Origin: CAZNFR01 sp964572225 | Lineage (GTDB): Bacteria; Bacteroidota; Bacteroidia; Bacteroidales; GCA-2748055 | Direction: 5' to 3' | DNA length: 31,988 bases | Assembly: GCA_964572225.1 (NCBI GenBank) | Contig: CAZNFR010000036.1 | Location: 1-31,988, forward strand | Shown here: in pieces, positions 6,112-13,948 of the stretch | Layout of the letters: every line of letters begins with the position of its first letter | Numbering within the stretch: position 1 is the stretch's first letter | Notes under the pieces: model-generated | What the model was told of the DNA's origin: nothing | The model's database searches: none | The model's input: the letters and a program-made list of their open reading frames with translations, nothing else | Translations under genes and position numbers: made by a program

Positions 6112-8445
6112 TCAGAATGGATAACCGATTCCTAGGTTCAAGGTGAAATCCTCCCGACCGTAACTTCGATTACCAGGTAACCAACGGTTTCCCTGTTCTG
6201 CTGAAGGGTCCCTCATTTTCACACCAAGGTCAAGTCTGAAAATAAAAAAGGACAGGTCCAATCTGGCTCCGATACCGGTACCCACGGCAATATCCTTATG
6301 AAAGCTGTTCAATTGAAACAGGGCCCCTTCCCTTTCATCTTCATCGCTGATCGCCCAGATATTACCGGCATCCAAAAACAATGCCCCTTCGAGTTTCCAG
6401 AACAGGTCAAACCGGTATTCCAGGTTTGCTTCAAGCTTAATATCGGCAGTTTGGTTGGGATAGCTGCTTCTTCGCTCAGGTCGGTAGGAGCCGGGTCCGA
6501 GATCCCTGACCTGCCAGGCGCGAATTCCATTTGAGCCTCCGCTGAAATACTGCTTTTCGAAAGGAATAGCCGTTGAATTTGCAAACGGAACCGCTACACC
6601 GGCGAAAAAACGATAGACGAGGGAATTGCTTTCATCCAATACATCATAGTATCGTATGTCAAAATCCCCTCTCAAATACTGAGAGAAGGAAGTGTTAAAC
6701 AATTCATACCTTCCATCCACAGTCTCGGCATCAGACAAACGGTAAAGCGAATATAAAAGATTACCGGCCGATTCGAGGTTCAGTCGAAAATAAATGAAAT
6801 TCTGATTCTTTTGAAGGTTCTGATTGTTGTATATGAAACTGTAGTTTGTTGTGGTGATAAGATGAGACTGATAGGCAAAAAATAAATAGGTTCCCTCAAG
6901 AAAATCAGCAAATTCTTCCGACATATAAGGAATCTGTACGAAATTCAATTCTACGGGATTAACCTGATGGGTCACAAAACGGTTTCCTCTCCAACGGTAA
7001 CCAAAAGAGGAAGTTACGTAGGTTCGTGTGAAATCTGGTCGCCGCTGATAGTTGTACGCCAGTGAAACTTCAGTACTGGGATTAAATCGCTTAATAAATT
7101 GCTCCGTTCGGAATGGTAGCAGGAATTTGGGTATATCCATGGATATTTCTGCACCAAATTCAACCATATTATCAAAATTTCGATAGGTGGTATCCCTTAG
7201 GGTCTCGATTGCCCCCCGTAATCGAAGTTCCATATTCTCCGCGCCTTTTAACAGGTTCCTGTGCTGGTAAATCAGATTCCCTGCCGCTCCGATGTTGCCG
7301 GAAGAGTTGGTTCCCTGGACTTCAACTGTAAAAGACTGAAGTGTATGGGGTGTAAGCATTATTTCACAAACGAGCTCCCGCTGGGAAGAAAGGGTGTCGT
7401 CCTTCCTCTCAGAAAATTCTATGTTGACCAATCTGAATAGCCGAAGGTTGGATAAATTTCTGTGGGTTCTCCTTACATCTTCAATATCGTAGATATTGCC
7501 CGGTGAAAGGTAACTTGAACCTACGATAACACCGGGATTCACATTCTCATTGTAGGAATATAGTATTTCCATTCCTTCAAAGAAAAGGGTATCCAGAGTT
7601 TCATTGTAAGCCTCCCGGTTACTTAATGCCAATCTGGGTTTATAGTTGGTATGTATTAAAACATCGGTAATTTGGGCCACAGGATGGGAAACTTCCCGGA
7701 AAGTTCCGTCCTCCCTTAACTCCCTGAACTTCATGAGAACCATGGTCAGATCCACAGTTCTTTTTGTGCTCGAGGTATCGGCCTCAAAATAGATAAATTC
7801 ACGGGAAAAATAGAAATACCCGCGCTGTTTAAGGTAATTCTCAATTCTGTCTCTTTCTTTGGATAGTATATCCACATCGAAGATTCCTCCGGTTTCCAAA
7901 ACCGAACTTAAGGTATCTCCCAATACCATATCCGTTAAGGTTGTATCCTCAATCTGATAGTTGATCTTTCCTATCCGATAAGGCTCATTCGGATCCACAA
8001 AATAAACCACCGTGGCTTTTTGCTTCTTAAACAACACCGAATCATTGACTTCGGCATGGTAATAACCTTTGTTTTTAAGAAAGAGTTCCAATTGTTCTAC
8101 CGTGCGCTCAGTCACACCTTCATCATAAATTACAGGTTCTTCCCCAATTGTACGCAGAGAGCGGTTTATCCAATTTTCCTTATCCTTTTTAGAAAGATTG
8201 TACAGCCCCAAATGAAACTTGAATCCGAGTATTTTCTTATTTGGCTTCTGTCTGACATAATTCTCCAATCCATCCTTTTTAATGTTATGTTTCAGTTCTC
8301 CTCTTATTTCATACTTGTCTAACAGATAATTATGCTCACTCACATACTTGGTGGTATTGCATGCCGCAATGAACCCCAGGATGGGAAATAAAAGGAAAAA
8401 GGCGGGTTTATGGTTTTTTCTATTTATCCTGAAGCCTAAAGTCAT
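6112..8445 (-). CDS. tamL: TamL-type lipoprotein Omp85 (BamA/TamA family outer-membrane assembly factor)
   Basis: A 777-residue Omp85 protein. Residues 1-29 form a lipoprotein signal ending in the lipobox FIAAC, with acylated Cys29 followed by NTTKYV, a hallmark of the Bacteroidota TamA-like lipoproteins. POTRA-like domains follow, for example VEQLELFLKNKGYYHAEVND near 115-135 and DRIENYLKQRGYFYFSREFI near 198-217. From about 370 the protein is a 16-strand-type barrel with GGSNGIRAWQVRDLGPGSY, matching the conserved lid-loop region of Omp85, and it ends with the aromatic strand LNLGIGYPF. TamL acts with inner-membrane TamB in outer-membrane biogenesis; no tamB is in this window. It is divergent from trmH across 77 bases, a pairing I recall as common in this phylum. 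Confidence 0.9.
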   Translation of the reverse strand: MTLGFRINRKNHKPAFFLLFPILGFIAACNTTKYVSEHNYLLDKYEIRGELKHNIKKDGLENYVRQKPNKKILGFKFHLGLYNLSKKDKENWINRSLRTIGEEPVIYDEGVTERTVEQLELFLKNKGYYHAEVNDSVLFKKQKATVVYFVDPNEPYRIGKINYQIEDTTLTDMVLGDTLSSVLETGGIFDVDILSKERDRIENYLKQRGYFYFSREFIYFEADTSSTKRTVDLTMVLMKFRELREDGTFREVSHPVAQITDVLIHTNYKPRLALSNREAYNETLDTLFFEGMEILYSYNENVNPGVIVGSSYLSPGNIYDIEDVRRTHRNLSNLRLFRLVNIEFSERKDDTLSSQRELVCEIMLTPHTLQSFTVEVQGTNSSGNIGAAGNLIYQHRNLLKGAENMELRLRGAIETLRDTTYRNFDNMVEFGAEISMDIPKFLLPFRTEQFIKRFNPSTEVSLAYNYQRRPDFTRTYVTSSFGYRWRGNRFVTHQVNPVELNFVQIPYMSEEFADFLEGTYLFFAYQSHLITTTNYSFIYNNQNLQKNQNFIYFRLNLESAGNLLYSLYRLSDAETVDGRYELFNTSFSQYLRGDFDIRYYDVLDESNSLVYRFFAGVAVPFANSTAIPFEKQYFSGGSNGIRAWQVRDLGPGSYRPERRSSYPNQTADIKLEANLEYRFDLFWKLEGALFLDAGNIWAISDEDEREGALFQLNSFHKDIAVGTGIGARLDLSFFIFRLDLGVKMRDPSAEQGNRWLPGNRSYGREDFTLNLGIGYPF

Positions 8446-8497
8446 TCTTTGATTTTAAAAAATCCTTTAAATATAACTAACTTGGAAACACAAATTA

Positions 8498-8505
8498 TAT
8501 TTTTG
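8498..8505 (+). promoter_or_regulatory. Probable -7 element of the trmH-family gene
   Basis: TATTTTTG followed by C fits TAnnTTTG, 17 bases before the ATG at 8523. A TTG at the proper distance upstream is missing (the nearest, 8482-8484, gives only 13 bases), so this is weak support. The same bases must also serve the divergent tamL promoter. Confidence 0.35.
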
Positions 8506-8522
8506 CCGGGGAAACCGAATCT

Positions 8523-9293
8523 ATGCTATCCAAAAATCAAATTAAGTACTATCAGTCCCTTCATCAAAAAAAATACCGTAGTCTGAAGGGGCGATTTCTT
8601 GCGGAAGGTGAAAAACTCTGCCACGAAATTTTATCCAAAGCCAATTCCCTGATCCGGCCGGTTACCCTTATTGCCACTGAAAAACTCATGAAGAATTTCC
8701 CTAATCCGGGCCCCGTACCTATCCTTGCGGATATTCAGGATATAAAAAAAATATCCCAGCTTCAAAATCCCCAGGAGGTAATTATTGAGGCAGAAATACC
8801 GGATTATTCAATCGAGGAAGATTCCCTTCAACGCATACCGGTATTTTTTTTCGATGACGTTCGCGACCCGGGTAACCTTGGAACCATTATTCGAACAGCC
8901 GACTGGTTTGGGATAGATCAGATTTTTCTCAGCGAAACCAGTGTTGAGCTTTGCAATCCTAAGGTCGTTCAATCTACCATGGGGGCCATTACAAGGGTCA
9001 GAGTCCATTACCTAAATCTGGATGCCTTGCTGGAAATGCTTCCTGAACACCCCTTGTATTCCACAACCCTGGATGGGCAAAGTATTTACTCACATGCCCT
9101 CCCAACGAAAGGTATTTATCTCTTTGGAAATGAGGCACGTGGTCTGGCAGACAGCCAGATACGGAAATCCCATTCCCAACTTACCATCCCTTTGCTTTCA
9201 GAAATCCAAGGTCCTGAATCGCTGAACCTGGCTGTTTCAGCAGGAATATTTATGTCCGAAATCCGGAAACGGACTATTCAAAATGAAAATTAA
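8523..9293 (+). CDS. TrmH/SpoU-family RNA 2'-O-methyltransferase
   Basis: A 256-residue SPOUT-class enzyme. Residues 1-100 form the substrate-binding domain (SLKGRFLAEGEKLCHEIL near 20-37). The knotted catalytic domain has motif 1 FDDVRDPGNLGTIIRTADWF (about 113-132, with the conserved Asn and Arg), motif 2 GIYLFGNEARGL (about 197-208) and motif 3 ESLNLAVSAGIFMSEI (about 231-246). It transfers a methyl group from S-adenosylmethionine to a ribose 2'-OH of rRNA or tRNA; RlmB-like activity is possible but the target base is not readable. Its last 20 bases overlap porT on the other strand. Confidence 0.9.
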   Translation: MLSKNQIKYYQSLHQKKYRSLKGRFLAEGEKLCHEILSKANSLIRPVTLIATEKLMKNFPNPGPVPILADIQDIKKISQLQNPQEVIIEAEIPDYSIEEDSLQRIPVFFFDDVRDPGNLGTIIRTADWFGIDQIFLSETSVELCNPKVVQSTMGAITRVRVHYLNLDALLEMLPEHPLYSTTLDGQSIYSHALPTKGIYLFGNEARGLADSQIRKSHSQLTIPLLSEIQGPESLNLAVSAGIFMSEIRKRTIQNEN

Positions 9294-9966
9294 GCATAAC
9301 TACGTAGGAGTATACCTTATCCAGGGAATTGACATATTGCACTCTCTCCTCTTCTTCATTAACCAGAACATTGGTTAGTCCTATCCCCAGTTTCAGTTCA
9401 GGAGCGAACTTGAAGAACTGCAGATAGAAATCGATCCCAAAGCCCATTTCCAAAAACAGATCTGCCGGTTTGAACCGGATGAAAACATCATTCCCCGTAT
9501 CCAGCCCCTTTCGGGCAGCCATATCATATCTGAAATTGGGTCCGGCAATCAGATAAGGCCTGTAATTGTTGAGCCTTTGGGCGCGAAATTTTAGAAGCAG
9601 GGGAAACTCAAGATAACTGGAGCTCAGTTCCATGGTCCGGTCCAGCTCCGGAGGATCTCCGGCGTAAAAAGAAATATCGCGCTGACCGAAGGATATTCCG
9701 GGTAAAAACCGCAGGTTAAAGTGATCATTCAATCGCAGATCGGAAACTATGGTAACCTGAAATCCATTTACCGGTACATTGGAAATATCTGCGATCAGGT
9801 CGTTCTCGCCCGAACGTATGAATCTGGAATCCATGGTATTTATACCAACTGTAAATCCGAAATGCAGGGTTTTATTATCATAGCCCGGAAGGAACCTTGG
9901 TTTTGGAACCTGGGAGTGCAAAACCAGGGGGATTGAAACCAGAAGAATCAGAATAAATCTTTTCAA
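9274..9966 (-). CDS. porT: PorT-like outer-membrane protein of the type IX secretion system
   Basis: A 230-residue protein with a cleaved signal peptide (RFILILLVSIPLVLHSQ, cut near 18) and an eight-strand-type barrel of the OMP_b-brl_2 kind. The start NKTLHFGFTVGINTMDSRFI, the strand YLEFPLLLKFRAQRLNNYRP and the end SYVVMLNFHFE fit PorT/SprT. PorT is needed for secretion through the type IX system of Bacteroidota. The neighbours ubiE (upstream, 75 bases) and a TrmH methyltransferase are the usual companions of porT, which supports the call over a generic PorT-family barrel. Its presence implies that the organism has type IX secretion, although no other component is in this window. Confidence 0.78.
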   Translation of the reverse strand: MKRFILILLVSIPLVLHSQVPKPRFLPGYDNKTLHFGFTVGINTMDSRFIRSGENDLIADISNVPVNGFQVTIVSDLRLNDHFNLRFLPGISFGQRDISFYAGDPPELDRTMELSSSYLEFPLLLKFRAQRLNNYRPYLIAGPNFRYDMAARKGLDTGNDVFIRFKPADLFLEMGFGIDFYLQFFKFAPELKLGIGLTNVLVNEEEERVQYVNSLDKVYSYVVMLNFHFE

Positions 9967-10041
9967 GTGACTAAAGCTTTTAACTCAAAACGGGTAGTGA
10001 ACAAAATTAGTATAAGAATCGCAATAAATAAAATGGTAAGC

Positions 10042-10779
10042 TCATGGTTTATACCCCCTGTAAATACTTGCAATTCCACCGGTTAGCAAAAACTGCCTTT
10101 TCTCATTAAATCCTGAAAGGCCCTCATTCTCAAGAAAGGCATCTCCCGAGGGGAATGCTTCGACTGAACTGGGTAAATAACTATATGCTTTTCTGTCTGA
10201 GGAAAACGGAGAAGCCAAAAGGGGAATCAACCTATGAGAATACCAACGATAAATCGCGGAGAACAAACCTTTACCAGGCCTTGAAAATTCAAGGATGTAA
10301 AACCAGCCTCCCGGTTTTAAGACCCTGAAAATCTCGCTCAACCCTTTTTCCAGGTCTTCATAATTTCTTACTCCAAAAGCGACGGTTACCAGATCGAAAT
10401 GATTCTCAGGAAAGGGCAGATTCTCTGCATCTGCCTGTGAGAACGTAACTTTGGAATGTCTTTTTTGCCCTTTTTTACCGGCTATTTCAAGCATGTTATC
10501 AGAAAGGTCAACCGCCGTAACCGATTCCGGATGCAATTTTTCAAGAGTGAAGGCCAGGTCGCCTGTTCCGGTCGCAATATCCAGAAAACTTTTTTGTCCC
10601 AGTTCTCCTGGTGTCCATGTGCTCTTCACCAGGTTTGCAAGCTTATTTCTCCATTTTCTATCGGTGTTGAAGGAAAGAAAATGATTGAGAAAGTCATAAT
10701 TGGGAGCAATGGAATCAAACATGGTTCTTACCTGCTCCTTCTTTGATCCATCAAGGTCCTGATAGGGTTTGACTGTCAT
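10042..10779 (-). CDS. ubiE: Demethylmenaquinone methyltransferase (UbiE/MenG)
   Basis: A 245-residue class I S-adenosylmethionine methyltransferase. It has the UbiE signatures VRTMFDSIAPNYDFLNHFLS (17-36), motif I FLDIATGTGDLAFTLEK (about 65-81) and FDLVTVAFGVRNYEDLEKGL (about 125-144), followed by RVLKPGGWFYILEFS. It carries out the last C-methylation of menaquinone, the quinone expected in Bacteroidota; by family it could also act on the ubiquinone precursor. It lies upstream of porT in the same direction and divergent from the dehydrogenase pair, across a G-rich region. No consensus promoter was found for it. Confidence 0.95.
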   Translation of the reverse strand: MTVKPYQDLDGSKKEQVRTMFDSIAPNYDFLNHFLSFNTDRKWRNKLANLVKSTWTPGELGQKSFLDIATGTGDLAFTLEKLHPESVTAVDLSDNMLEIAGKKGQKRHSKVTFSQADAENLPFPENHFDLVTVAFGVRNYEDLEKGLSEIFRVLKPGGWFYILEFSRPGKGLFSAIYRWYSHRLIPLLASPFSSDRKAYSYLPSSVEAFPSGDAFLENEGLSGFNEKRQFLLTGGIASIYRGYKP

Positions 10780-10826
10780 TCTTACTGAATAAAGTGGTGA
10801 AAATAGGGATTTTTTTTGGGAAGCAA

Positions 10827-10848
10827 GGGGGGAGGGGGTGGGAGGGGG
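10827..10848 (+). promoter_or_regulatory. Potential G-quadruplex in the ubiE / dehydrogenase intergenic region
   Basis: The plus strand reads G6-A-G5-T-G3-A-G5: four guanine runs of at least three with single-base loops, the form that gives the most stable parallel quadruplexes. It ends one base before the TTTG of the downstream promoter. G-tracts of this kind appear nowhere else in the window, which is otherwise of moderate GC. The motif is certain; folding and function are inference. Confidence 0.6.
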
Positions 10849-10849
10849 A

Positions 10850-10882
10850 TTTGGGGATAATTGGATAAAGCTTTTAACTTTG
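10850..10882 (+). promoter_or_regulatory. Promoter of the dehydrogenase pair
   Basis: TTTG (10850-10853) and TAACTTTG (10875-10882) are separated by 21 bases, a full consensus match. Transcription should start near 10888, leaving about six bases before the ATG at 10894, so the message would be almost leaderless. Confidence 0.65.
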
Positions 10883-10893
10883 GGGGAAAAATT

Positions 10894-11655
10894 ATGAGCA
10901 AAACTGCCATGGTAACCGGTGCCACAGCCGGAATTGGTGAAGCAATCTCAAAGGCACTTGCCAGAGAAGGTTACAGGATCATCCTGACTGGTCGTAGAAT
11001 GGAAAGACTGGAAAAACTCTCAGTCCGGATCAGAGAAGAATATCATGCTGAGGTTCATACCTTATGTTTTGATGTGCGGTCAAGAGAGGAGACCGAAAAA
11101 GCCATTGAAGGACTAAAAGATCAATGGAAAGCGATTGATGTTTTGGTTAACAATGCGGGCCTGGCTGCAGGATTGGGACATATTCACGAAGGGGACTATA
11201 AAGACTGGGATCAGATGATTGATACAAACATTAAAGGACTTCTTTATGTTACCCGGATGGTGAGCCCGGGCATGGTCAGCCGAAAGTCGGGACACATAAT
11301 TAATATTGCCTCGGTTGCGGGCAAAGAGGTATATGAAAACGGAAATGTATATTGCGCAACCAAACATGCGGTTGATGCGCTTTCCAAAGCTATGCGGATA
11401 GATCTCGTAGAACATGGCATAAAGGTCACCAACATTGCACCGGGAATGGTTGAAACTGAGTTTTCCCTGGTGCGTTTCAAATGGGACCAGAAAAAAGCCG
11501 ATGAGGTATACTCGGGAATAACCCCATTGCATGCAGAGGATGTTGCTGAATGTGCGATTTTTGCAGTAAGTCGACCCCCTCATGTAACCATTAATGACCT
11601 GCATATCATGCCTACTGCCCAGGCCACGACCTACAAAACCGTAAGAGAATCCTGA
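10894..11655 (+). CDS. Short-chain dehydrogenase/reductase (YdfG-like)
   Basis: A 253-residue classical SDR. It has the NAD(P) motif TGATAGIG (8-15), an Arg pair after beta-2 (TGRRMERL, 32-39) that suggests NADP preference, NNAG (86-89), Ser140 (NIASVAG), and Tyr153 and Lys157 (YCATK). It oxidises or reduces a hydroxyl/carbonyl substrate; the closest named relatives are YdfG-type 3-hydroxy acid dehydrogenases, but the substrate is not readable. An in-frame TTG exists at 10861, but the ATG at 10894 directly precedes the Rossmann start and lies just after the predicted transcription start. A dehydrogenase of another fold follows 31 bases later. Confidence 0.9.
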   Translation: MSKTAMVTGATAGIGEAISKALAREGYRIILTGRRMERLEKLSVRIREEYHAEVHTLCFDVRSREETEKAIEGLKDQWKAIDVLVNNAGLAAGLGHIHEGDYKDWDQMIDTNIKGLLYVTRMVSPGMVSRKSGHIINIASVAGKEVYENGNVYCATKHAVDALSKAMRIDLVEHGIKVTNIAPGMVETEFSLVRFKWDQKKADEVYSGITPLHAEDVAECAIFAVSRPPHVTINDLHIMPTAQATTYKTVRES

Positions 11656-11686
11656 AGCGTTAATCCTTAATTCAAAAAATCTGAAA

Positions 11687-12769
11687 ATGTACACAAAAGA
11701 GTATTTGCTGAACTTTACAAAGGAAGTTTTTCTAAAAATGGGTTGTGGTAAAGACGATGCCCTCTCAGCTGCCAGGGTGTTTATCGCTGCAGAACTTCGC
11801 GGACTATCTTCCCATGGGATGATTCGGATTAAAGATTATTATCAACTCTGGAAAGCCGGTCGGATAAACGTAAAACCTAATGTTCGAATTGTCCATGAGT
11901 CCCCAAGCACGGCGGTTGTGGACGGTGATGGCGGGGTTGGCATGATCGCTGCAACCCGCTCCATGCAAATTGCGATCGAAAAAGCAGAAAAAGCAGGTAC
12001 GGGCTGGGTTTCAACACGAAACTCAAATCATTTTGGTATTGCGGGTTATTATGCCATGATGGCATTGGAAAAGGAAATGATAGGAATGACCATGACTAAT
12101 GCCAATCCCCTGGTTGCCCCAACCTTTTCCATATCGAAATTGTTCGGAACCAACCCGATTGCCGTAGCAATCCCGGCCGGAAAGCATCCCCCCTTTGTTG
12201 CTGATTTCTCAACCACCCCCATTGCACGTGGAAAGTTGGCGGTGGCTGCAAAAGAAGGCAAAAAGGTACCCCTGGGGTACGTTCAGGATAAAACCGGAAA
12301 ACCCTCAGATAATCCAGATATCCTGAAAGAAGGTGGATCCATGCTCACTCTTGGCGGGGATTATGAACACGGGAGCCATAAAGGGTACTGCATGAGCGCA
12401 GTGGTGGATATTTTTTCAGCCTTACTTTCCGGGGCTAATTTCGGACCTTTTGTTCCTCCTTCGGTTGCTTATTTACCCGTACTGGAAGCTAAAACAGGGG
12501 AGGGAACCGGTCATTTTTTCGGAGCCATGAGGATTGACGCCTTCAGATCTGCTGCAGAATTCAAATCAACCATGGATAAATGGATTGATACCGTCAAATC
12601 TGCCCAACCCGCTGAAGGACAAACTGAAGTCCTTGTACCCGGCGAACCTGAGAGAAGAAAAGAAGAAAAAATAAGTAAGGAGGGAATTCACGTGATCACA
12701 CCCATAGCCATTGAAATGAAAGAAATCGCTGATGAACTGGGCATTGAATTTGAGATTTTCAGCAACTGA
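11687..12769 (+). CDS. Malate/L-lactate dehydrogenase (Ldh_2) family oxidoreductase
   Basis: A 360-residue member of the NAD(P)-dependent Ldh_2/MDH2 family, which includes YlbC, ComC and ureidoglycolate dehydrogenase. Signatures include AELRGLSSHGMIRI (35-48), the conserved NSNHFGIAGYY with putative catalytic His115, KLFGTNPIAVAIP (151-163) and GSHKGYCMSAVVDIFSALLS near 235. It would oxidise a 2-hydroxy acid such as malate, lactate or ureidoglycolate. The length is normal. It is probably co-transcribed with the SDR upstream, so the two may act on successive hydroxyl/keto steps of one small-molecule path, which is inference. The stop lies 6 bases from the convergent nitroreductase stop, with no terminator between. 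Confidence 0.9.
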   Translation: MYTKEYLLNFTKEVFLKMGCGKDDALSAARVFIAAELRGLSSHGMIRIKDYYQLWKAGRINVKPNVRIVHESPSTAVVDGDGGVGMIAATRSMQIAIEKAEKAGTGWVSTRNSNHFGIAGYYAMMALEKEMIGMTMTNANPLVAPTFSISKLFGTNPIAVAIPAGKHPPFVADFSTTPIARGKLAVAAKEGKKVPLGYVQDKTGKPSDNPDILKEGGSMLTLGGDYEHGSHKGYCMSAVVDIFSALLSGANFGPFVPPSVAYLPVLEAKTGEGTGHFFGAMRIDAFRSAAEFKSTMDKWIDTVKSAQPAEGQTEVLVPGEPERRKEEKISKEGIHVITPIAIEMKEIADELGIEFEIFSN

Positions 12770-12775
12770 TCAGCA

Positions 12776-13519
12776 TTAAAAGGAAAAACCCTGGGATCGG
12801 ATTACCGAAAGATATTTCTCAGAGAAAAATTCATTGTCCTCCTTTTTATACCTGTTATCTGTGAAGATCTGTGCAAGGGTTTTCTTATGGTTTTCCTCAA
12901 GAAGTACCCTGGTTTCTTCGGAGGCTTCTCTTTCCTTATATATGCGGTCTATCTTGCCGGGAGTGAATGCCTGGTACTTCTCTGAATGTATCACCGCCTC
13001 CATTGGTAATCTGGGGGTGAGAGGGGGAATTTCGGCAGGATATCCGAGCACAATGGCAGCAACAGGAACCACTCTCCTAGGTAGTTCGAGAATCTGGATT
13101 ATTTTGTCTGCATTATAGGTAGCTGTACCCAGATAACAGGCTCCGAGTCCGTGAGCTTCTGCTTCCAGCACCACATTTTGAGAAGCAAGCAAGGCATCTA
13201 TTGCCCCGGTAAAAAAAGACAGGTAATTATCATACCCTGGAATTGCCTCCCTCTGTTCGCACCATTTAGTAAAACGGTTAAAATCTGTGCAAAAAGTTAT
13301 ATGTACCGGGGCCTGCTTTACCATCGGTTGTTTAAAGTGTGCTTCCCAAAGTTGATCCTTCAGGGAAATATCTGTGGTTGTGATCATGCTGTAAACCTGC
13401 ATGTTTCCAGTGGTAGAGGCACGGGAACCTGCCTGAAGAATCTCATCCAGAACCAACCCGGGAATTTCCCTTGAATGATACTTTCTTACAGACCTGTGGT
13501 TAAAAATTGTTTGGATCAT
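12776..13519 (-). CDS. Nitroreductase-family NAD(P)H oxidoreductase (NfsA-like)
   Basis: A 247-residue FMN-dependent nitroreductase-fold protein. It starts MIQTIFNHRSVRKYHSREIP, the FMN-phosphate binding signature, with TGNMQVYSMI (about 37-46) and AEAHGLGACYLGT (about 122-134), then the basic C-terminal extension seen in NfsA/FRP types (FTPGKIDRIYKEREASEE). Such enzymes reduce nitro compounds, quinones or flavins. The frame is open for 26 more codons to 13597, but those residues do not look like family sequence, and a -7 element TACCTTTG at 13549-13556 would place transcription start near 13542, so the ATG at 13519 is preferred. Confidence 0.88.
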   Translation of the reverse strand: MIQTIFNHRSVRKYHSREIPGLVLDEILQAGSRASTTGNMQVYSMITTTDISLKDQLWEAHFKQPMVKQAPVHITFCTDFNRFTKWCEQREAIPGYDNYLSFFTGAIDALLASQNVVLEAEAHGLGACYLGTATYNADKIIQILELPRRVVPVAAIVLGYPAEIPPLTPRLPMEAVIHSEKYQAFTPGKIDRIYKEREASEETRVLLEENHKKTLAQIFTDNRYKKEDNEFFSEKYLSVIRSQGFSF

Positions 13520-13948
13520 GGCAAAATCAACTTTTGGTGTTAAGTATACAAAGGTAATATATCCAAAGTTTACCATATCCCTTTTCGAGCTTTGCAAGCC
13601 TGTCCTTTATAACACCCTCAAAAATTATTTTATAAGGAAAAAGTTGTTTATTTTTCCGCTCTTGAGCCAATATTGGATCATGCATCATGAAAAAGGGAGC
13701 CAGCCAGGGAATAAACTCAAACGGGGCAATGTCTAAAAATTAATATAGCATGGTATCCCTGAACCGGCTTTATGATCAAAAATCTTTTGCGTTGATTTAT
13801 CCTTATATCTAAATCAGACTGCAATTAAAAGTAAGGCTAAAGAGGTTCTGCTTAAAAACCTAAAAACTTTGCATTGAATCAGATAAGCTATGTATGAAAT
13901 GAGAATCAATACTAATCTAAATCCTAGCATTTAAAACAACGAATTACT
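13520..13948. other. Intergenic region, 429 bases, no gene recognised
   Basis: This divergent spacer between the nitroreductase and the BNR/VPS10-like gene holds the nitroreductase -7 element TACCTTTG (13549-13556, minus). The 72-codon open frame at 13518-13736 has no family features and overlaps the nitroreductase start region in antisense. No clean promoter was found for the plus-strand gene; the nearest is AAACTTTGC near 13863-13873, which lacks the initial T. No RNA gene or repeat was seen. Confidence 0.5.
13549..13556 (-). promoter_or_regulatory. Probable -7 element of the nitroreductase gene
   Basis: TACCTTTG on the minus strand matches TAnnTTTG and lies 29 bases ahead of the chosen ATG at 13519. 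No TTTG at the right spacing was found. It supports the downstream start over the longer open frame. Confidence 0.38.

Noticed and set aside
7113..7331. Several 60-240 codon open frames opposite or out of phase with tamL, fbaA, acn, gapA and the SDR/BNR genes
   Set aside because: Each is a shadow of a well-identified gene in another frame, with no signal, domain or upstream site of its own.
13520..13597. N-terminal extension of the nitroreductase
   Set aside because: The extra 26 residues do not resemble the family, and a -7 element inside the extension (13549-13556) points to transcription starting downstream of the longer start.
13518..13736. A 72-codon plus-strand open frame in the intergenic region
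   Set aside because: It begins at the start region of the nitroreductase in antisense, shows no domain or signal sequence, has no -7 element in its own direction, and the composition is that of random A/T-rich sequence.
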